NCBI GenBank assembly: GCA_026874595.1 | Contig: CM049308.1 | Coordinates: 74,744,624-74,808,623, forward strand | Source of the DNA: Sipunculus nudus | Lineage: Eukaryota; Annelida; Sipuncula; Golfingiida; Sipunculidae | Direction: 5' to 3' | DNA length: 64,000 nt | Part shown: positions 59,601 to 64,000 of the stretch, piece after piece | Numbering within the stretch: position 1 is the stretch's first letter | How the letters are laid out: every line of letters starts with the position of its first letter | Position numbers and translations under genes: made by a program | The notes under the pieces: generated by a model | Databases searched by the model: none | Seen by the model: the letters and a program-made list of their open reading frames with translations, nothing else | What the model was told of the DNA's origin: nothing

Positions 59601-62600
59601 CTGTATAAGTCAGAATTACCTATTTCCAGGTTAGTTAGTGTTACTGAGTCAAGATAATTGGGGAAGTGAATAGTACTTGGCAGCATAAATATGTAGCACA
59701 AAACATTTCAGTGTAAATATATTGGTAACATTTGATTTAAAATAATTTAGTGGCAAATATTTAAGAAATAGTTTAATAAATTGTTTTCAATCATTGAAAA
59801 ACTTATACTTGCAGGTACAGTGGTTTACCAAGTATAACAAGGTGTTGGCCAATTACATGAGGTCAATAGGGACCCAGGGAGGGCTGGACCTCACACAGGA
59901 CATGAAACCTCCCAAAACTCTCTACATTGAGGTAACCAATCATAACACCAGGATAAATATACAGTGCAGATTTTATAAAACCAATATTCATGCTTAGCAT
60001 TTCAGACCATAATTAAGTCCTACACCATTTAGTTTGAAGACCATGACCTCCAAAGAGTCAAAGACAAGCCTCGTTGTAAAATGGGGGTCAACAGCTCTTT
60101 ATCATCATTAGTCCTGTTGTTATGGGTGCCTCTTTTGTATGTAATGTTGATTATGATGTCACTTTTCTTGCAATAGAATATACTTTTTTTTCTCATAGAG
60201 TGGTTGTAAATTGTTTAAAAGAAAATGACTTTAGGTAAGTTTTTATTTCAAAAAGTAAATTTTGAATTTTTTCTCTTTCTGCCCTGGATGCAAAAAAATT
60301 TGGGTATTGACTTGCCAAAAATAATCATGAAAAAACAGGTATATGGGGGAGGTGGTAGGCCTCCAGCGAACATACAGCATTTGTCCTTGTCTATTGCAGA
60401 AGGAATTATTCTTTTTAATAAAATATAAGCATGGATATGTTTATTGAACATAATTTTCATGTTTTTGTTATTATGGATGTAAATGTATACATTATTTCGT
60501 AAGAAATATCTATATGTATGGGGTGAAATAAAATCATTTATGAATAAGAGGTATGGCATGTTTTCAGGTGAGATGTCTGTCAGATCATGGTGAGTTTGAA
60601 ACACAAGATGGAAATATAATACTACTGAAGAAAAATAGCCAGGTAAGAAACACCCAATCAATGGTAAATATTTTAACAAGTTTCTTTTCACTTCCAAATT
60701 AGGTCAATGATTTTGTAAGTCTTATTGTGCATAATATAATAGGTGCACATTACTTATTTTAAAATTGAAAAAGTATAATCCCTGAAAAAAAGTTAAATTC
60801 AGGCAAAAAAAATGGTATGGTTCTCAGGCACCGCCTGGGCAAATTTTAACCCCCTTCATCAAAAATGTTTGAGTTTCATCTTTCATAAAGATAAATTTAT
60901 ACAATTTCAATAAGATTTCCTTTGTTATGTAGTGCTTTTACATGTTAAGCAAAAACATTCTGTGTTATCATGCTATTAACTGGTAATATGACATTTCGAT
61001 TGAAACATACAAAAAAAGGTTAAAAAATCACCCGCCCACACTGATTTCTTTAAAAAAATCCCTGAGAACATTACCTCTTCTTTTGGACTTATGAGCATTA
61101 TTTTCCCTTCAGGCAGGCTTGTAGTAGTATGTTTCTTGCAGGGTTTCCTTTTTTTAGCTCAGCTGACTATAAGTCAACTGAGGTATAGGAATGGCGTTTT
61201 GTCCGTCATCTGTCCGGCCGTGCGTTAGCAGGGCACAAATCGTAACTGCTGGACCTAGAAACTTCTAAGTGGACATCCAAGGCGGTAAATAAAAAATCTC
61301 TTTGGAAACCTGAAATTAGGTCACTGTGACCTATATCCTCCAAGCTATGGGGCTTGAAGGTACCCCCCAGAATAATCAAAAATATAATACACATTCTCCA
61401 ATACTTAACTTATATATGACTCAACACTAAAGTAAAAACTGTCTAAATTTTTGGGTCCAACAGTCAAAGGTGAAGGTCACAGGACTCATATCTTTAAAAA
61501 GAATGCATACGCATTTGAAGCCAAACTTTTCATCGCAAACCTTCCATCTTCAAGATATTGCTAACCTGCCAATTGGAGAAGATTCTGTCCAGTTTTGGGG
61601 TCATGAGGTCAGGTCAATGTGTCAGTACCCACTTTTTAGCCAAACTTTTCATCCCAAACCTTCCATCTTGCACATAACTGAGCTGCCAATAGGGGAAGAA
61701 CCTGATTGATTTGGGGGTCACAAGATCAAAGGTCATGGTCACAGGGGCCCATCTGTCCACATGTTTTTGGATGATAACTCCAGTTTTTATTGACATATTG
61801 GTTTCAATTTTGACTTATATATGATCCACCAATAATGTAAGAACCCTTTTGATTTTTGGGTCATAAGGCCAAAGGTCAAGGTCATAGGACCCACTTCTTT
61901 AAAAAGATTGTTGATGTATTTTTGTCCAGACTTTCTGTCCCAAACCTTCTATCTTCCAAGTGTTGCTCACCTGCCAATAGTGGAAGTAACTTATGGATTT
62001 TTGGGTCAAAGGTCAAGGTCATGGGGGCCATCTGTCCACATATTAGTTTCCAGATTATAACACCAGTTTGGTTTGAAATATTGGTTTCAAACTTGACTTA
62101 TATATGGCCCTCAACTAACGTAAGAACTGTTGATTCTGGGGTCATGAGATCAAAGGTCAAGGTCACAGGACCCACTACTTTAGAAAGATTGTGGATGCAT
62201 CTTAAGTCAAAATTTTCATTTCAAGCCTTCTATCATTGACATGTGGTGCATCTGACAATAGGGGAAGTTTCCTTTTGTATTTGGGGTCACTAGGTCAAAG
62301 GTTAAGGTCACAGGGCCCCTCCATTCACAAATTATTTTATGGATGATGACTCCAGTTTGGGTAGACAGGTTGGCTTCAAACTTATCACAGGACCAATATT
62401 TTGGAAAACCTCATAAACATATATCCTTATAGACAAATGCAGCTGAGCGTCAAGACCCATGGGTCCGTAGTTGTGTTTGTCTTCTGAATCTAAACATGGT
62501 GTAAGCTAATTCAAGAAATTTGATGAAAAGAAGATAAGCAGAATATTAATACTGTTTCAAAAAATTTTCATCCATTTAATGTTTTCAAAAAATAAATGAA

Positions 62601-62790
62601 AAATACCACAGTGGTGGGCATACATCTGTCAATGTCTGTCTTTTATCAAAATGTTACTATATGAAGTAAAGGATGTTTAAAATATATATTTTTCCATTTT
62701 TATATATTTTATATTTTGCAGCACTTTTTGCTGAGGTCAGAGTGTGAGCATCTAATCAGACAAGGCATCCTGGAGCATGTTGTCCACTGA
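56612..62790 (+). CDS. GINS1: GINS complex subunit PSF1, 7 exons, complete
   Basis: Subunit of the GINS tetramer, which with Cdc45 and MCM2-7 forms the CMG replicative helicase in the nucleus. Exons: 56612-56686, 57652-57716, 58255-58350, 59414-59504, 59815-59931, 60568-60642, 62722-62790. All splice sites are GT-AG, phases join exactly, and the product is 195 aa (human PSF1 196). Landmarks: start [59 protein letters not shown] (GINS domain A core), then the small B domain KTLYIEVRCL...LLKKNSQHFL...[11 protein letters not shown]. The B domain is essential for CMG assembly in known PSF1. Every conserved block is intact, so the gene looks functional. It shares its upstream region with ABHD12. 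Confidence 0.97.
57652..57716 (+). CDS. GINS1: GINS1 exon 2
   Basis: Encodes [20 protein letters not shown] and D, aligned to human EDGLRQVLEEMKALYEQNQ. Acceptor tttatttcag, donor gtaagt, phase 2. Confidence 0.95.
58255..58350 (+). CDS. GINS1: GINS1 exon 3
   Basis: Encodes the helix ending [16 protein letters not shown], equivalent to human RHCSLLRNRRCTVAYL. Donor gtgagt, phase 2. Confidence 0.95.
58771..59304. mobile_element. PIF/Harbinger-like MITE in GINS1 intron 3
   Basis: Inverted ends GGCGTCCTTTCCATACATG and, on the other strand, GGGCACCTTTCCATACATG, flanked by TTA on both sides (58768-58770, 59305-59307), the Harbinger target duplication. Frames inside are incidental. Confidence 0.7.
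59414..59504 (+). CDS. GINS1: GINS1 exon 4
   Basis: Encodes [20 protein letters not shown] followed by [10 protein letters not shown]. Donor gtctgt is non-consensus but the frame and alignment require it. Confidence 0.92.
59815..59931 (+). CDS. GINS1: GINS1 exon 5
   Basis: Encodes [17 protein letters not shown] and [18 protein letters not shown], the most conserved part of PSF1. Phase 0 at both ends. Confidence 0.97.
60568..60642 (+). CDS. GINS1: GINS1 exon 6
   Basis: Encodes [20 protein letters not shown] and KKNSQ, the first strands of the B domain. Confidence 0.95.
61151..62471 (-). mobile_element. Family E hairpin-ended element, copy 4 (minus orientation), GINS1 intron 6
   Basis: Left end TTAGCTCAGCTGACTATAAG and TCAACTGAG (the 3' hairpin seen from the other strand); right end CAGCTGAGCGTCAAGACCC and ATGGGTCC. 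Interior repeats match copy 1 (AGGTCA-rich 130-bp units, about 61440-62310). It ends 250 bp before the last exon. Confidence 0.65.
62722..62790 (+). CDS. GINS1: GINS1 exon 7 and stop
   Basis: Encodes [20 protein letters not shown] and VH, stop TGA 62788-62790; aligned to human [22 protein letters not shown]. Confidence 0.96.
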   Translation, partial: HFLLRSECEHLIRQGILEHVVH

Positions 62791-63115
62791 CCAGTACTCA
62801 AGCATAATGCAGCATACTGACCATCATGAATCATTGACCAATACCCATGGCATCCCATAGTATACAGACCAATCATGAGCTCCAATGACCAGTATTGATG
62901 CATTACACTGCATACTGACTGGTCATGAACCCCCACAAAATTAGCTGATTGCTTACTGGTGATGTCACTAGTTCTGACCAATAACTGAGAGCTTCACAAT
63001 CCATGGACCAGTCACAGAGGATGCCACAAATTACTGATCATTCACCAAGGATGTCCCAGATTATAGACCAATCACCAAGCTGTTACAAATCATGGACAAT
63101 TCACTGAGGATGTCA
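62790..63115. repeat. Degenerate ~30-bp minisatellite in the GINS1 3' UTR
   Basis: Roughly ten imperfect units of the type GATGTCnCAnATTATnGACCAATCACnAAG. The clearest tandem copies, 30, 30 and 29 bp, lie at about 63018-63107. It starts right at the stop codon. Confidence 0.7.
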
Positions 63116-63196
63116 AAAATGGGGTATTGTGTTAATGCAAAACTTTGTATATAAGTGTGTATATTTATTTATGTAAAACAAGTGTAAAAAGGGGAT

Positions 63197-63202
63197 ATTA
63201 AA
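63197..63202 (+). terminator. GINS1 poly(A) signal ATTAAA
   Basis: Variant signal about 407 nt after the stop, followed by a TTCATTCATACTTGTCTTGT downstream element that is rich in T and GT. Confidence 0.55.
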
Positions 63203-63946
63203 GATGTTCATTCATACTTGTCTTGTTGTTTTTATAATGGTGTAGTGTTTGACCTTGACTGTTGGAACTGAATACAGCAAGGATGTGAGCTGCATGTTGT
63301 AGGGGGAAAAAAGATGCATGATCTTTACCACTGAATCAAGACACGGGTTGGGAACTGTACAAAGCTGTTCTTTAAGTGCTTATTACTGGCCCAGAAATTA
63401 AAATGTGGTAAAAACGTTTAATAGCTGTGCTAGGTATTGTCATTGTACATCTGTGTATTAAGTTTAATTGAAATGTCTTCATCAGCAATGGAGAAATGAG
63501 CCTAAAAAAAAATAAACTAATCGGACTAGTTCATGATCAACTGGGGCCTATCAACCACCTATTCAATGCATATGTGTAATATGAAAGCAGTCTGGTCAGT
63601 GGTGCCGAGTTATAGACTAAAAAATCTTTGAGCTGGGGTGTCCAGGGATGATGCCTATGGTACAAGGTAAGCTCTCCTGAACTTTGTTCCGGTGAGCTTT
63701 AAATTAATTCAATGAAAAATTGCCCAATATTCCTAATTAACCGAGTTTAAAAGTGTTATTCATATCAAGAGGTAGCCAAATTTAAGAGATAGTAAGTATT
63801 TATATCTTATTAAGTATTTATATCTTATTAAATCTTAAAACATGTCAATGAGCACTCACTTTAGATCCTAATATTTTATTACATTCGTATATTGGGATAG
63901 AAACCCTGAATTTTGTTTGTTTATAAAGTCTCAACAAAAATGAATA
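63203..63946. other. Intergenic, nothing recognised
   Basis: No frame, RNA gene or repeat seen apart from a short direct duplication, TTAAGTATTTATATC, at about 63805-63830. Confidence 0.4.
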
Positions 63947-64000
63947 ACAAGTGACCCATGGGTCATGACGCTCAGCTGACTGGGAAGAGATTTCACAAAA
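63947..64000 (+). mobile_element. Family E element, copy 5, cut by the window edge
   Basis: Reads ACAAGTGACCCATGGGTCAT, then GACGCTCAGCTGACTGGG. TGACCCATGGGTCA is a perfect 14-bp palindrome here. Only the 5' end is inside the window. Confidence 0.65.

Noticed and set aside
60248-60697. 149-codon minus-strand frame
   Set aside because: Runs antisense across GINS1 exon 6 and its introns; the plus-strand exon explains the conservation.

Overview
The window looks like nuclear DNA of a lophotrochozoan animal, most likely a bivalve mollusc. It is AT-rich, its genes are split into short exons by kilobase introns with GT-AG borders, and it is full of TA, GA and poly-G tracts. It also carries many copies of non-autonomous transposons with hairpin ends and internal minisatellites, a style typical of bivalve genomes. 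The species cannot be read from the sequence.

Three protein-coding genes are supported. (1) Plus strand, about 710-15276: the 3' part of an ionotropic glutamate receptor / ionotropic receptor subunit. It covers the end of the amino-terminal domain, both halves of the ligand-binding domain, the pore, M4 and the cytoplasmic tail; its 5' exons lie left of the window. (2) Minus strand, 34677-56240: a complete 11-exon ABHD12-type serine hydrolase (435 aa) with TM anchor and an intact Ser-Asp-His triad. (3) Plus strand, 56612-62790: a complete 7-exon GINS1 (PSF1, 195 aa), the DNA-replication GINS subunit. ABHD12 and GINS1 are head to head with 371 bp between start codons. That gap holds two CCAAT boxes in a perfect 9-bp inverted repeat, which suggests a shared bidirectional promoter. 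The same pair are divergent neighbours in human as far as I recall.

Most of the rest is mobile-element debris. In the receptor introns: a solo LTR (8781-9614, TSD ATAT), a hAT-like MITE (8174-8673) and a hairpin-ended element (11319-13702). In the intergenic desert 15.6-34.6 kb: a decayed LINE reverse-transcriptase fragment; an LTR retrotransposon remnant (21789-25831) with a tRNA-Pro-like primer-binding site, split by a later insertion; tandem arrays built on the 12-bp palindrome GGTGGCGCCACC; and a small secreted-peptide-like reading frame with an in-frame TGA (32479-32769). In the ABHD12 introns: a hAT-type element with a perfect 8-bp duplication (35583-37676), and three hairpin-ended elements, one nested in another. 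In GINS1: a Harbinger-like MITE with TTA duplications and another hairpin-ended element.

The most interesting pattern is a set of at least four element families (here called B, C, D, E). Each has a short hairpin just outside a terminal inverted-repeat core. Hairpin position is conserved but hairpin sequence is not, and families B, C and D also share the GGTGGCKCCACC palindrome inside. They resemble Helentron-associated elements (HINE; pearl/CvA-like) but deserve their own description.
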